64,000 nucleotides of DNA from contig NW_020170415.1 of NCBI RefSeq assembly GCF_000524195.1, positions 610,116 through 674,115 of the forward strand, written 5' to 3'. This document shows, in pieces, positions 1-10,896 of the stretch. Made by a program: the position numbers and the translations under genes. Below the pieces are notes generated by a model. The model was given only the letters and a program-made list of their open reading frames with translations. It was not told where the DNA came from and ran no database searches. Numbering within the stretch: position 1 is the stretch's first letter; each line of letters starts with the position of its first letter. This DNA is from Echinococcus granulosus. Its lineage: Eukaryota; Platyhelminthes; Cestoda; Cyclophyllidea; Taeniidae.

Positions 1-335
1 ACGTCAACTTCAACCCTTCTATTAGGGGTCATCACCATTCTCCCATCCGTGGCATATGGACTTCTTCCGCGCCACTAAGGCTTATCACGCAGAGGTGGAA
101 AATCAGGATACATGTCCTTTAAGATCGGGTTCGCTTTCCGCTGCCACCAATGTAGCATCCCCAGACTTCTATGAAGACGAAAGAAAACACAACACTGGGG
201 GAAGAATATATATTTAGTACAGAGAAGGTATCTGGGCTATTGGCATGGCCCGAAGACAAGCCCACCCAGCGAGGTACAAGAAGGCTAATTCAAAGTACAA
301 AAGTGGCACCTTACCAATAAACCGCCATTGCATTA
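1..335 (-). mobile_element. TRIM-like LTR element, 5' LTR plus part of the internal region, cut by the window edge
   Basis: Read on the minus strand, this is the 5' end of the repeat family described at 60011-61049. The LTR occupies about 335 down to 151 and ends in TGTAGC read on the plus strand (GCTACA on the element strand). The primer-binding-like site lies at 149-138 (TGGTGGCAGCGG on the minus strand). The GCTTTCC(A/G)CTGCCACCAA block just outside the LTR recurs at about 30120 and 54243. The internal part runs off the left edge of the window. The outer LTR boundary is approximate. Confidence 0.6.
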
Positions 336-753
336 CACTTATCCTAAGGTGAAAAGTATTACTTCTGGTTTGTGATCGACTTTAACTCTATAGGTGTAAT
401 TTGATAAAAAATAGTTGTTTGAGTAGAAGTTAAAAAGAATATCACTTTTCGAATAAATTTTGGTTTGTAATTAAAAAAGTAAGGGATTTTGGGGGTTATT
501 TCAGTGACGGAACTAGGGTGCGATTTTTGTGTCACCATTGATGGCATTCGAGTCAACTGCTATCGTTAAATGAACGTTGTATAGCATCCAATCAATTTTT
601 CGGCCGTAAAGTTGGCGCGACACTGCGTTTTAAGGGCACTTTTCAAAGAGGTGAAGTAAAAGCATGCATTAGGTCTCGAACCAACCATTCTTACGTCACT
701 GTAAATTGTGGTGCAGCACTTTATCAAGAAAGTTGGTAATATCTGCTCTACAG
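336..753. other. Intergenic or intronic stretch upstream of the tubulin exon
   Basis: I find no exon encoding the missing tubulin N-terminus (about 76 residues) here. A pyrimidine-rich tract ending in CTCTACAG at 746-753 forms a good 3' splice site for the exon starting at 754. An in-frame TAA at 702-704 closes the frame a short way upstream, and only a GTG, not an ATG, lies between. The sequence upstream is therefore probably intron. Confidence 0.5.
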
Positions 754-2375
754 ATGAGATACGAGTCGGTGCATACAAAAAGTTGTGGAAAGCGAGTAAT
801 CTTTTGACTGGTAAGGAGGATGCAGCGAACAACTACGCGCGAGCCTACATCAATGTCGGCAAAAAGATGCTTGGTCCACTAATGGAGCAGGTCCGTATCA
901 CGGCGGAGCGTTGCGACGGTCTTGCAGGATTCAATGTAGTTCACTCATTAGCCGGTGGAACCGGCTCTGGCCTTACTGCTCTTCTCCTGGAATGTCTCTT
1001 CGAGGAGTACGTCAAGAAAGCACGGTTTTCCACCACTATTTACCCATCCAAAATTTGCTCCCAGTCTACTGTAGATCCCTACAATACCCTTCTGTCCATG
1101 AAAGCCACCATGGATACTCTGGACTGTTCTCTCTTGATGGATAACAAAGCCATCACCGATCGTTGTGTTGCGCAGATGTTAATTGAAAAGCCGACCTACA
1201 CCACGCTAAACCGCTTTGTTGCCATGCTTGTCAGCTCCATTTACCTCTCACACAGATTCGCCTTTATGGGCAACCAACACGCCGATGTTTTAGAGCTTCT
1301 CACCAACATCATCCCCTACCCCCGCATCCGGTTCCCTATTGTCGGCACCACTCCTCTCTACGCCAAGGCGAATCAGCACCACGAGGTAATCAGTGTCCCA
1401 ACCATCACTCGCAGGGTCTTCAGTCAAGAGGCAATTACTTTGGATTGCAATATCGAAAAACGGTATTTCATCTCAGTCGCTCTGCTGTATCGTGGAGTAG
1501 CATCCACTGGTGAGGTGGTTGCAGCGCTGAGAGATGTGCGATACAACCCAGAGTTTGCAATCGCAGAGGGTTTTTTGGATTGGTGCCCCAACAAGTTCAA
1601 GGTGGGAGTCACGCCGTTTCCCCCAGTTACAGTGCCCACCTGTGCTATGGCGGCTGCGCCTACTTCAGTGTGTATGATCGCGGGAAATATAGCAGTGAGT
1701 GATGCGTTCAAGTCGACGGTGGATAATTTTGACATGCTCTTTAAGAAATGCGCCTTCATCCATTGGTTTGTGTGTGAGGGGCTGGAGGAGGCTGAGTTGA
1801 AGGAGGCTAGGGATGAGCTTTGCGGCCTCATTAACGAGTATGTCAATTTGGTGGATCGTGATGCCTCTGCTGAAGCCTGTCCCGAACAGACGACCGAATC
1901 GGAAGACGGCGGTTGTCCGATGGTGTTTACAAACACTACGACTCCGACCATGAGAGGAGCAACTGTAGCACCACAAAGACCACCCGAACATCTGCACATT
2001 AATATGAGAATGCGAGAGAGAATACCTGGTCCGAGTACCCCCTGTCAACCGATTTTGAATGGGCCTTGTGCAGGTCGCGGATTTCCAAATCCATACAGTC
2101 CGCGTCCCATTTTGAGCATTAATATGTCCAATACACGTCCACGGAACAGAATTCGGTCGGAAAGGCCTCTTGTAGCGTACAGAGGAAGAAGCGTTGCACC
2201 ACCCTCCCCGGGGATGTTTGAGGAAATTGAGCAAGGATGCCCATACGGTTTCTTCAACATATTCAACCAACAGCAGGCGGAAACGGAGGAATTCCCTCCA
2301 TGGACTATGTGGGATGCGCGCCCTAACGGCATACCACCCTTCCCTACCTTTCAGTCACAATTCTGGAGGTGTTAG
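754..2375 (+). CDS. Divergent alpha-tubulin, last exon, with novel C-terminal extension (partial gene)
   Basis: About 540 codons align with alpha-tubulin from residue 76 (DEIRVG, matching DEVRTG) to the end of the globular fold. Recognisable blocks are TGKEDAANNYAR, the nucleotide loop AGGTGSG (first Gly of the usual GGGTGSG changed to Ala), IIPYPRIRFP with the alpha-specific Glu kept in DVLELLTN, FLDWCPNKFKVG, and AFIHWFVCEGLEEAELKEAR. The exon starts in phase 1 after CTCTACAG; the split codon gives Asp, at what I recall as a conserved animal alpha-tubulin intron site. After about residue 440 of the normal fold the acidic EEY-type tail is missing. Some 130 residues rich in Pro, Arg, Asn and Gly replace it, ending QSQFWRC. 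First exon(s) are not in the window. A microtubule role is inferred; a recent pseudogene is unlikely because the frame is open over 1.6 kb, but divergence is high. Confidence 0.85.
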
Positions 2376-2840
2376 AGCAAGAGGAGCCTCGCTTTTTAGT
2401 AACTCCAGTTCGTACCCCCTAAAGTTTGTGCTAATTTCCACTAAGACGTTTTGTAGAAATTATATTGTTCCTCTGTTTATTCTTTATTTTTAGCAATGCT
2501 TGCCATCAAGGTTTCAAAGGGCGATTAACCGCGGCAGCCCAAATGATTTATTAGTTACATTTTACACCGACACCAATAGTATTGTGGCGATTCAAAACTG
2601 TTTGAGACAATTTTGTGGAATCAGTTATCATAAACTGGTACCCAACGCGTACCACATTCGTGGAGCGCCACATCTACGTGATGCTGGTAGGAGACGTGTT
2701 AATTTAGAGAAAAGGTCTGCATTTTAAATCACTTTGCCCTATACACAGCATTTTTTACCTCATTCACAATGCCGGCAAAAATGCACTAAAACGTGTGCGG
2801 ATTGTACAAAAATAGAAGAGGCACGGAGCTCCAGTTTGTT
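2376..2840. other. Tail-to-tail intergenic region between tubulin and CDC16
   Basis: This 465-base spacer separates two convergent stop codons. It contains TTTATT at 2476-2481, 2483-2488 and 2547-2552, which read AATAAA on the minus strand and are possible poly(A) signals for CDC16. The 75-codon open frame at 2500-2727 has no protein-like character that I recognise. Confidence 0.45.
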
Positions 2841-5800
2841 CTAATCGAGTTCCATCGAGACGTCTTCAGCGGGATCGGCAGCGCCGGAGGGAGCGCATTT
2901 CTGCGGTAGAGGAGCACTGACCTGAAAGATGTCCAAGTCGTCCTTTATGCTAGGGATGCCCGGGGGAGGTGTCGTTGACAGGGAGTAATCCAACAACTGG
3001 AAGGGTTCTTTCGGAGGACTTTCATTGATATCTGCGAAGAGCGGAAAGAAATTAGTCACAGTACTTTTATCGCTTTATGAGTACGGGTTTAATTTCTCCC
3101 ATTGCGTAATGAGTTAAGTGAGAGAGGTAGTTCAATCACGGAACGCTAAAATACCGCAATATTACAACCTTAGATGCTTTGTTTTGGAAGATATACACTG
3201 TTAGGAGATGGGGTGTTTTTCGCCATGAGGATACCGTGATAAAACCACGGGTGCGCCAATAAGATGCAGCTTTCGTAATGGGAGTTAGGGAGCTGTAGGA
3301 GGCTTTTAATATCTTCTATTGGAATACACAAATCTATCACCCTCCTCCAATGAGACAAGTTTGCCAATTCTACTTTTTTATACGTTTTGTTACTGGAAGC
3401 AAAGGAGACTCCCCCAGTCATAGATAAACCCGTTTCTAGCTCACTTTATTTTCAGAATGTCTATTCTACTTTACAAGCAATTATCTAATGCTAGGGAAAC
3501 ACAAAATGGTATGAGGTCTCTCCGTGGTCAAGTTTTGCGATGGCATAAAGCCTTACATTGTCTCATAAGAATATGACTTTCACCTGATTGATGAACTAGT
3601 CCCGACTATTTCTGAAGATTTTTTTTGACCACCGTCGAGTTGTATCAATTTGCGTCGATAAATCGCATGTAATTGTTTGGCCTTTAGGAAGTGAAAAATC
3701 TCCTCTACGGTCCACTACACATAACTAAACACACAGAGAAAGCAAGCAGCCTTTTGGGAATGCGGTGCACAATAGTGGATTGCTGGGTAATGAACAACGA
3801 CACGGTTGCCTGTATTTAACCAAAAAACTCATTATTAATCGGTAGCTAATCCGAAATCCAAAAGTACAATTTTTATGGCGTATGCTAACGGAGTGAACGA
3901 CAAAGTGATAACCTTTAAAGTTTACTACCGACCATTGGGGCCAGTGAGATTCAGAATCAATTTGTCCGACAGAGTAGTCGTCATTATTGACGATTGGCAT
4001 TTCCAATTGCTGCACACAAGAAAAGAACGCCTCTGTTTGTCTTCTACCAGAGCCTGCCCATTATCTTCCCATTCCAACACTAGCACACAGTCAAATAGAG
4101 GTATTTTGAATTCTTCCCAAAACCCACCTCGTCCAACCTCGAACTCATCATTATGGGTGGTGATAACCACATCATTAGCAGTAGCATTGACAGTGTTAGT
4201 CGGAGCCAACGAGAGTGGCACCTCTAGCTGTCGGGCGTACTGGCGCACGCAAATGTCTAGGAGGTCTACGGCGGTGGTGGAGTCAGTGCGGCAGGTGTGC
4301 AGGGGCAGTGCGGTCTGCAAGGCACGAATGGCCTCTCCGTAGCGACCCATCTGGGCGTAGATCAAGCCCATGGTCTCCAGCGTAGTTGGTGAGTTCTCCA
4401 CCAGCTTCAGCGCTGCGGTATGCATCTTCAACGCTTCCTCAAAGTGACTACAAACAAGCGAGTGAGAAGGTCATTAACAAATTCTCCATCGGAGTTTACA
4501 AATAAAATCGACCGTCACAGCCCACGTTTTGCAGTTCTGACATGACAACAAGCTCTTCAGATTTTTTACTAATTCCATTGCCGGCCAGTAAATAAAAGGA
4601 GTGAAATTGCCCTTACAATAAGGACATCTTGCATCCATATTATTATTTTAGACTCTGCTACTCTGTTTATTAAACTATTTGGTGAGACTAGTTGCTATAA
4701 ACTGATAAAGAAAATATGTAACATATGTAACGCTGGTAACAAACGTGTTAGTCAAAAGAAAACCGACAATGATGAGGTGTAAAAGTAGTGGAACGCACCC
4801 AAGTTCGCGATAAGCGTGACCCAAATTGTTGAGTAGGGGTTCCCAATAGGGCGCAATAACTTGACCACTGAGTTGGGAGATGCTGTGATAGGCCTGCTTC
4901 AACAGCTTCAACGCTTTGTTGTACCTTAAATCATACAGAAGAAGGTTAGTTTGAATCACCCGCTAAAGGTCTTATTGAAAAGATTTACACTCTAGAACCT
5001 TTATTTTGCAAATTAAAAGACCCTAACATCAAAGGATGGTAAAAAGTCGACCAAACATGGTACGACTCCACCTCAAGGTATTTTGTGATCTGATCAATCA
5101 TAAAAAAGTTTTAGCACATTTCAAAGTAGTTTCTTGCCTATAAATGCCTCAAATAACATGAGGATGAGCAAAGGTCTTTGATGCTGAAGCTAAAGGTAAT
5201 AATTCCAAAGAGCACCCAGACAATCCCAAGAGTCGTGAACTAAGAGCCCACAAGAACTGCAAGGACTCAGGTGTGCTAGATGACGACCAAAAAAATAACT
5301 TTCCAGTTTCCATTTAATAAAAGGTAATAAAAACCCTTTACACCGGAGCTGTAGCTTAGTCGATATTGTGGATCAGATTCCAGTTTACAATTTAATGTCT
5401 TGGATAAAAGATCACCGCATAGGTCTCGCTTTGCTTGAAATCAAAAGAGGAGAAAATTAATGTATAGATGACAGTTTCACTACGTCACAAGTTTCGCATC
5501 GGTTTCCCCAATAGAAGGTTTACCCCACAAGCTCGCACTTTATTAAGAACTTGCCACAAAGATCAAACTTGATGCAGGTATACTACAACTTTCGTTCTCT
5601 ACCATATCTATGCAATTAAGCAGGTGAAATAAAGTCCCGAGATTAATAGTACTTCATATTCACCACAGCATTTACTTTGCATGGAACCGAATCTGAAAAA
5701 CAGCGAATAAAGCCAAGATAACTGAGAAAAACCGATTTCTTTGACGACACTTAGCGGTAAAACGTAGACCTCACAATTTGCAGGCGAATGCAAAAGTAAG

Positions 5801-8261
5801 TCAATACATAAGAGCGGTTGGTAGTTTAGTATTAACAGAGCTTAAAAGTTCTACCGACAACTCCTACTGACAAAATCAAGGTAACAATTTGACAATCATT
5901 TTCAACATTCTAGGCGCACTGAATCAAAATTGTATGAGCGAATAAGCGAAAAAAAACCCAATTTGGATAGAATCCCATCTTAATTGCATTTACAGCCATT
6001 AGGGAAAAACTACAATTCAGCGTTAGGTCGAATAATGTTAAAGGCTAAACTATACCTCACGATTAACCCCCTCGAAGATTGGAGAAACAACAAATCTGGG
6101 AAACGATGAGCATGCAGGTGATTTGATTACTTCTGCTAGAAGACATGGGTCGAACATGGTAAAATCCTATTTTATGGTTAAACGTTGTGAGGTTAAAAAG
6201 CAATAATGGTTTCAAAGCTAGTGGGATTGATACGCCGTCATTAGGAAGGATCCGCATTTTGCAAAGAATGAAGGATAACGCAAAACAAAAGGACACGATC
6301 AAATTCTACCTTCGCTAAAATGAACGAGAAGAAGCTTTTATCCTCAGTGCTACGCTAATCGCTACTAAAAAAAGCCACAGCTGCCAATAAAGTCGAAATA
6401 TAGTTTGCGACTGACCGTTTGAGGCTAAGAGCTAGAGTCCCCAATTCGTGGAGAACAGCAGGATCAGAGGGACTGCGTTGGAGAGCATGTTGCATGAAGC
6501 GCTCTGCTAGAGCCTGATTTCCGCTCGAACTATATTCCACTCCAATGTACAGCATTGGCATATGGGAACTAGGGGAGACGAATGTTTCAGGACTGCAGAT
6601 AGTACGTGCGAATAAGGGGGTAAATAAGTAGGAAGGCTCACTGTCGAACGATTTGAGCGGCGGTGCAGTAGGCGGCAATAGCCTGATCGTGCTCACTGTC
6701 GGCAGCGTAAGCGTGTCCCAATGCCAACCATGCGGGTCCAAATCGACGGTCTTCTTGAGTAGCTTTCCTATCCACGAAACAGAACCCAAATAACACCCTA
6801 CGTCTAACATCACAGCCTTAGAAATAACAAACTGTCCAATTTACCGCCTAAGAAAACCTAGTTGTGAAAAATAATTCAGAAATACCGGCAGACCTAATCG
6901 TTTCTGAGTAGTCCTTTTCAAGGCTAGGACGTAAAATGGGTGTAAGAGATAACCGCAAGTCTCACCGAAGATGGCGCTTGGCCAAATCATTTTTGTGAGT
7001 ACAGAGATAATAGGAGCCCGTCGCGAACCAAGAAACCTTCTTTAATGATTAGCTCTAATCAGGCACACTTACAGCACACTTTGGGAAGATTCTAACCAAG
7101 TTGTTTGCAAGCATGAATAGATCTAAAAACAGTATGAAGAAAAGTAGTCTACTTTACCGTTCGATTTATCGAGCATCTTCAAAACGGATATGTGAACAGG
7201 TAAGCATTCTGGATTCAAAGGATCATTTGCCAGGATGCTAAGTCAATAAGTGAAAACGAGCATTAGTGCTGGACATACCGTGAGGTTATTTCGAAACATT
7301 TCCTGTAGTGATTGATGGACAGAAAATACTCAGCTTGCGTGAGTAGAACATCCACGCTATTTCTCAGCGGTATCATTTCCACAAAACTACCAGCCGGATT
7401 GCCTTGAGGAACTTTGCACGAATATATGTTTTTGGTGGCAGATGATAGGGCCTGCGAAAACTCAGGAAATTCTAGCTTTGAAATCCGATTCTCATCTAAA
7501 AAGTTAATAAAAGAAGATAATAAACCATCGTCGGAGAGGGCCTCCAGCTTCAGTAACTTTTCCAGAGCCTCAAAACAGAAAGGATCCAATCGGAACGCCT
7601 CCTTGTAACAGTTTACTGCCAAGGCAAGATTGTTAAGTGCTTCGTGAACGTGTCCCCGTAGGAGAGCAACGCTGCTATTTAGCTGAGATTCATTGGATTC
7701 AAATGAAAGTTTTAAATACCATAACATGACTAACGCCATCCGGAAGATACACAGAATCTGAACCGCTTAACGCCACATCGTGTTGGACGTCGGGATTTGA
7801 GAAATTAATGAAGGAACAAGATGTTGACTTGAGAAGATTCTGTTGAAAGCTTTCCAAATTCTCCAAAACATTAAGTGCCTCAACGAATTCGTTGCATTTG
7901 AAGTAGCATTGGGCAACAAGAAAACGCGCATAATAACTGTCCTAATGGATACTTACTAGAGCAAACGTTACAACTAACCCGTAGTTTATCATTTCTAGTT
8001 AAGAGGTCGATTGTTCTACGATATTGACCTGAATTAATCAAGACATCGGCAAGCAGAAGAGTGTCTTTGATGGTGTCTACGGGAAGTAGTTGGGATAATT
8101 TAGCATACCTTTAGATAGGTTTATTAATTTGTCAGCCCAAAAAATAGCCGATCGGTGCTGATGCTACAAAGGTAATAATTAGTTCTCTACTGGCCTCAAC
8201 AAACCATTTTTACACATCTCTGTATTAGTGCACGCAAGCACTTAGCATCATCACAACTCAT
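2841..8261 (-). CDS. CDC16: Anaphase-promoting complex subunit 6 (CDC16/APC6), complete, 13 exons
   Basis: TPR scaffold subunit of the APC/C ubiquitin ligase (nuclear, mitotic exit). Exons, 5' to 3': 8261-8205, 8163-8109, 8076-7979, 7941-7735, 7682-7279, 7237-7158, 7122-7073, 7036-6966, 6767-6642, 6568-6416, 4924-4799, 4447-4128, 3031-2841; 1938 nt, 645 aa (human about 620). All borders are GT-AG and phases close exactly. It aligns nearly end to end with animal CDC16: SAIFWADKLINLS (start), SSVALLRGHVHEALNN, CYKEAFRLDPFCFEA, GPAWLALGHAYAADSEHDQA, PMLYIGVEYSS, YWEPLLNNLGHAYRELG, LETMGLIYAQMGRY. These are consecutive TPR helices. The C-terminal tail is acidic and weakly conserved, as in the family. 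The start is the ATG at 8261; the leading LRALIQRCVK matches the human N-terminus in spacing. The first introns are tiny (32-52 nt); later ones reach about 1.5 kb. Confidence 0.95.
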
Positions 8262-10361
8262 TGCAAAGTACTTGAATTCGTCCCCTTCTATTTTCAACCA
8301 ATAAAACGTGAGCTTGTTTACTTTTAATAAAAATAAACTAAAAAGTTTAAACTTAAAAGAAGGGAGAAATATAGTCCAATTACAACTCTGTTGCGAAAAA
8401 ATAGTCTAGATACCCACCAGTGGCAATAATTTACAACCGATATCTCAAATCAAGTTCAATGTTCAAACCTGGCCCAATAAGCATGGTATACCCCACATGA
8501 GGCGGCCGATAATGACATCAGAATATAATTCAAAAATATAGATTGTTTCATCTGGTTATTAAAAGAGACTTACTTATGAATGCATGTTGCTTAACTTCCT
8601 CGCAATAATTCACCTACCTTTAATTGAATCGGTAAGCATAGCCGTACAAATGCACGATCATTGACCCTTATGCTATTCACAAATGAACACCAGATTCAAA
8701 TTGAAATAAGTACGTTATGTACATATTTTGCGGTTTTGGTTGTTACTTCTTTTTTAGCATTACTATTTGGGAATACACCCCAAATATTTAACCCTCAGGA
8801 ATCAATGTGAAAATATCTTTGATGCAAGACCAGATTTGCAATTTTGATTCCCAGAACTAAGCGCACACATGCGGCATGCTCATTTTACCTAACAGCATGC
8901 CTTTATGTACTCCACTTGTCTGCGTTTCTAAAAATATTGTAGGTAATATCTACAATGTCTGTGTTGTTGAATTCATCATCGCCTTCCTATGTATCTCTAG
9001 GCAGTAACTTCTTTCCACACAGAGGCTGCTTACAGAAAATGCACATGATCAAACAGTGGCCACACCCATGACATGGATTCACGTGGTGGTTGGCATACAG
9101 ATGGGTGGAGGTTTTGTGATTCATTTTCACTGTACTTAACATCATGGCCTTTATTTACCAGGGTCAAAAGCCTCTTCATAGAAGAAAAATTGGGACTCTT
9201 ATGTATCGCTGGATTTAATGACTCAGGATATTGGACCCCATCAGGAATACTTCAAGTGACATGGGGTCGGTTTGTGCAAACTACATGCCTGAAAGGACCA
9301 CGAAGAGGAAGTAAACGCCGCTGCTCTCTAAGCTGTGATAACCTGAAAACTTTCGTAAATGAAATACCGCCAAAATTGTGTATCTTTATTTCATAGAATA
9401 GCAACGGAATCAGCATCATTTTCTTCCCACTAGTAGGTTTGTTTGCACAAAGAACAAACAACTCAAAAAGCCAGGGGGATAGAGCTCCACAGAGGGCACA
9501 GTTGTCACCTTGAACTGGAGTCGTCTTATGGGCCATCGTACTTACGCGTTGTCATTGAGACGGTGTAAACAAAAAATGTACATAAGTGTGTGACTCAATA
9601 AACTTGACAAATGTACAGGATCTGATGCACCAGTATAGCCATAAATATGACAGCTTTCCCCATTCGCTATAAAAATGACAGCCAGTTACATCAATAGCTG
9701 TCTTGAAGTAAAGTTCCGTATGAATTCGCACTGATAAAAACGCCTCAATCCAACTACACCCTAGTTTTCCATTTCCAGGGGAAAAATACTTCGTATATGA
9801 TCACCTATTACAAGGATTTAGTGATTGCATTCTAAATGCCACCGCGTCATTCGGGCTTAAGAATAGGCCCAAGCCTTTGGCCTTTGTTGGAAATGTTTCC
9901 TCCTCCACGAAGCACGCCGATGATGCTTGGAAATTCGAAGTAATATGGTGGCAGTTTAGTGAAGACCTTTATGATCGGCCATGAAAGCATCTTTTGCCGA
10001 AGGAACAATTTATAGAAGATTCAAAAGGTCTTGCGTGTTTGAGTAGGACCCTGATCCCTATCTAAGCGCACGATTGACTGAACAGTTTTGTAATTACGTT
10101 ACCTCTAGCATTTATTCACTAGATCATACCCTCGAATGAAAAGTCAAATTATGTCAAGCTAGAACAATAAAACGTCTTGACAGTGATGGCAAATACTATC
10201 CAGAGATTCCAGTAGTGAACGTGATGTTAAGGGCATCATGACTGACAGGCATAGAGATCACAGGTAGTCACATGTAGTCATAATAAAAGCAGTCGCAAGG
10301 CTGATGACGGTGCTATTGAATAGTACTTTACCAAATCTAAGAATTGGGCTCCAAAATTCTT
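8262..10361. other. Intergenic, no gene recognised
   Basis: This AT-rich sequence upstream of CDC16 presumably holds its promoter, but I see no convincing core element. Overlapping short open frames at 9073-9396 (+) and 9252-9536 (-) occupy a slightly GC-richer patch. The minus one has a single CALCG pair, starts at an ATG right after a GTAAGTAC-like string and matches nothing that I recognise, so I do not call it. Confidence 0.4.
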
Positions 10362-10896
10362 TGATTGTGTAGTACTTTGTTCGTTTAACTTTTCGTTTTG
10401 GTCAAGTGGGTGCGGCAGTAGTACTTCCATCCAACGTCATGGCCTGCGGGTCAAGGACATATGTGATAACTCTCTAGACAGTTTCCCTTCCAACTCGGGC
10501 GAAACTTCGGATCCAATAGAATTGCCAAGAGGGGCGGTAACATGGTGGTCAAATGCCTTTACAGTTGCACGCAAATTCGATGAGTAGTGCGGTTGGTTCG
10601 TGGGTATTGGTCGTGTAGCACTAAATACGTTGTGATGCCCGACTAGGTAGGTTGACCAAGGGCGGCGATGGGGACGACGCTTGAAAGAGAGGGGAGCTAG
10701 GTAATACCTTGATTATTTGCTGAACTCCCATATAGCTTCGCGGACATTTGAGGTTCCATGATTGTGCTTCCGATGGACGGCACGGCCTCTGTACCATTCC
10801 AGTAGCCCTCAGCCCTTCTCTACGCTGGCGGTTCATTTTCTTACCTTTAATACTACGTCTTCTTCTGTCTTCAGGGGAAGTCTCGACGCGCTAAAA
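10362..10896 (+). mobile_element. TRIM-like LTR element, internally deleted
   Basis: A 5' LTR starts at 10362 (TGATTGTGT, then the GTTTAACTTTTCGTTTTGG block shared with other copies). A 3' LTR starts at 10710 (TGATTATTTG) and ends near 10896 with TCTTCAGGGGAAGTCTCGACGCG. The 3' LTR is directly preceded by a purine-rich tract, GAAAGAGAGGGGAG. Only about 200 bases remain between the LTRs, including the GCACGCAAATTCGATGA block also seen at about 27270. There is no coding capacity. Confidence 0.65.

Noticed and set aside
120..150. GGGTTCG...CCACCA string taken as a tRNA 3' end
   Set aside because: It recurs only next to LTR starts, lacks a T-arm partner, anticodon arm and A box, and fits a primer-binding site copied from a tRNA end.
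708..753. Start of the tubulin open frame at a GTG with 15 extra codons
   Set aside because: GTG is not a normal eukaryotic start, the 15 residues do not resemble tubulin, and a strong acceptor at 746-753 begins the homologous exon exactly at the expected phase.
1424..1999. 191-codon minus-strand frame inside the tubulin exon
   Set aside because: Shadow of the real plus-strand coding sequence; it has no similarity of its own.
8077..8108. Continuous reading of CDC16 through 8108-8077 (YAKLSQLLPV)
   Set aside because: Skipping this 32-base GTATGC...CCCGTAG segment gives gap-free alignment with human CDC16 and keeps phase, while reading on from exon 2 in the conserved frame meets a stop.
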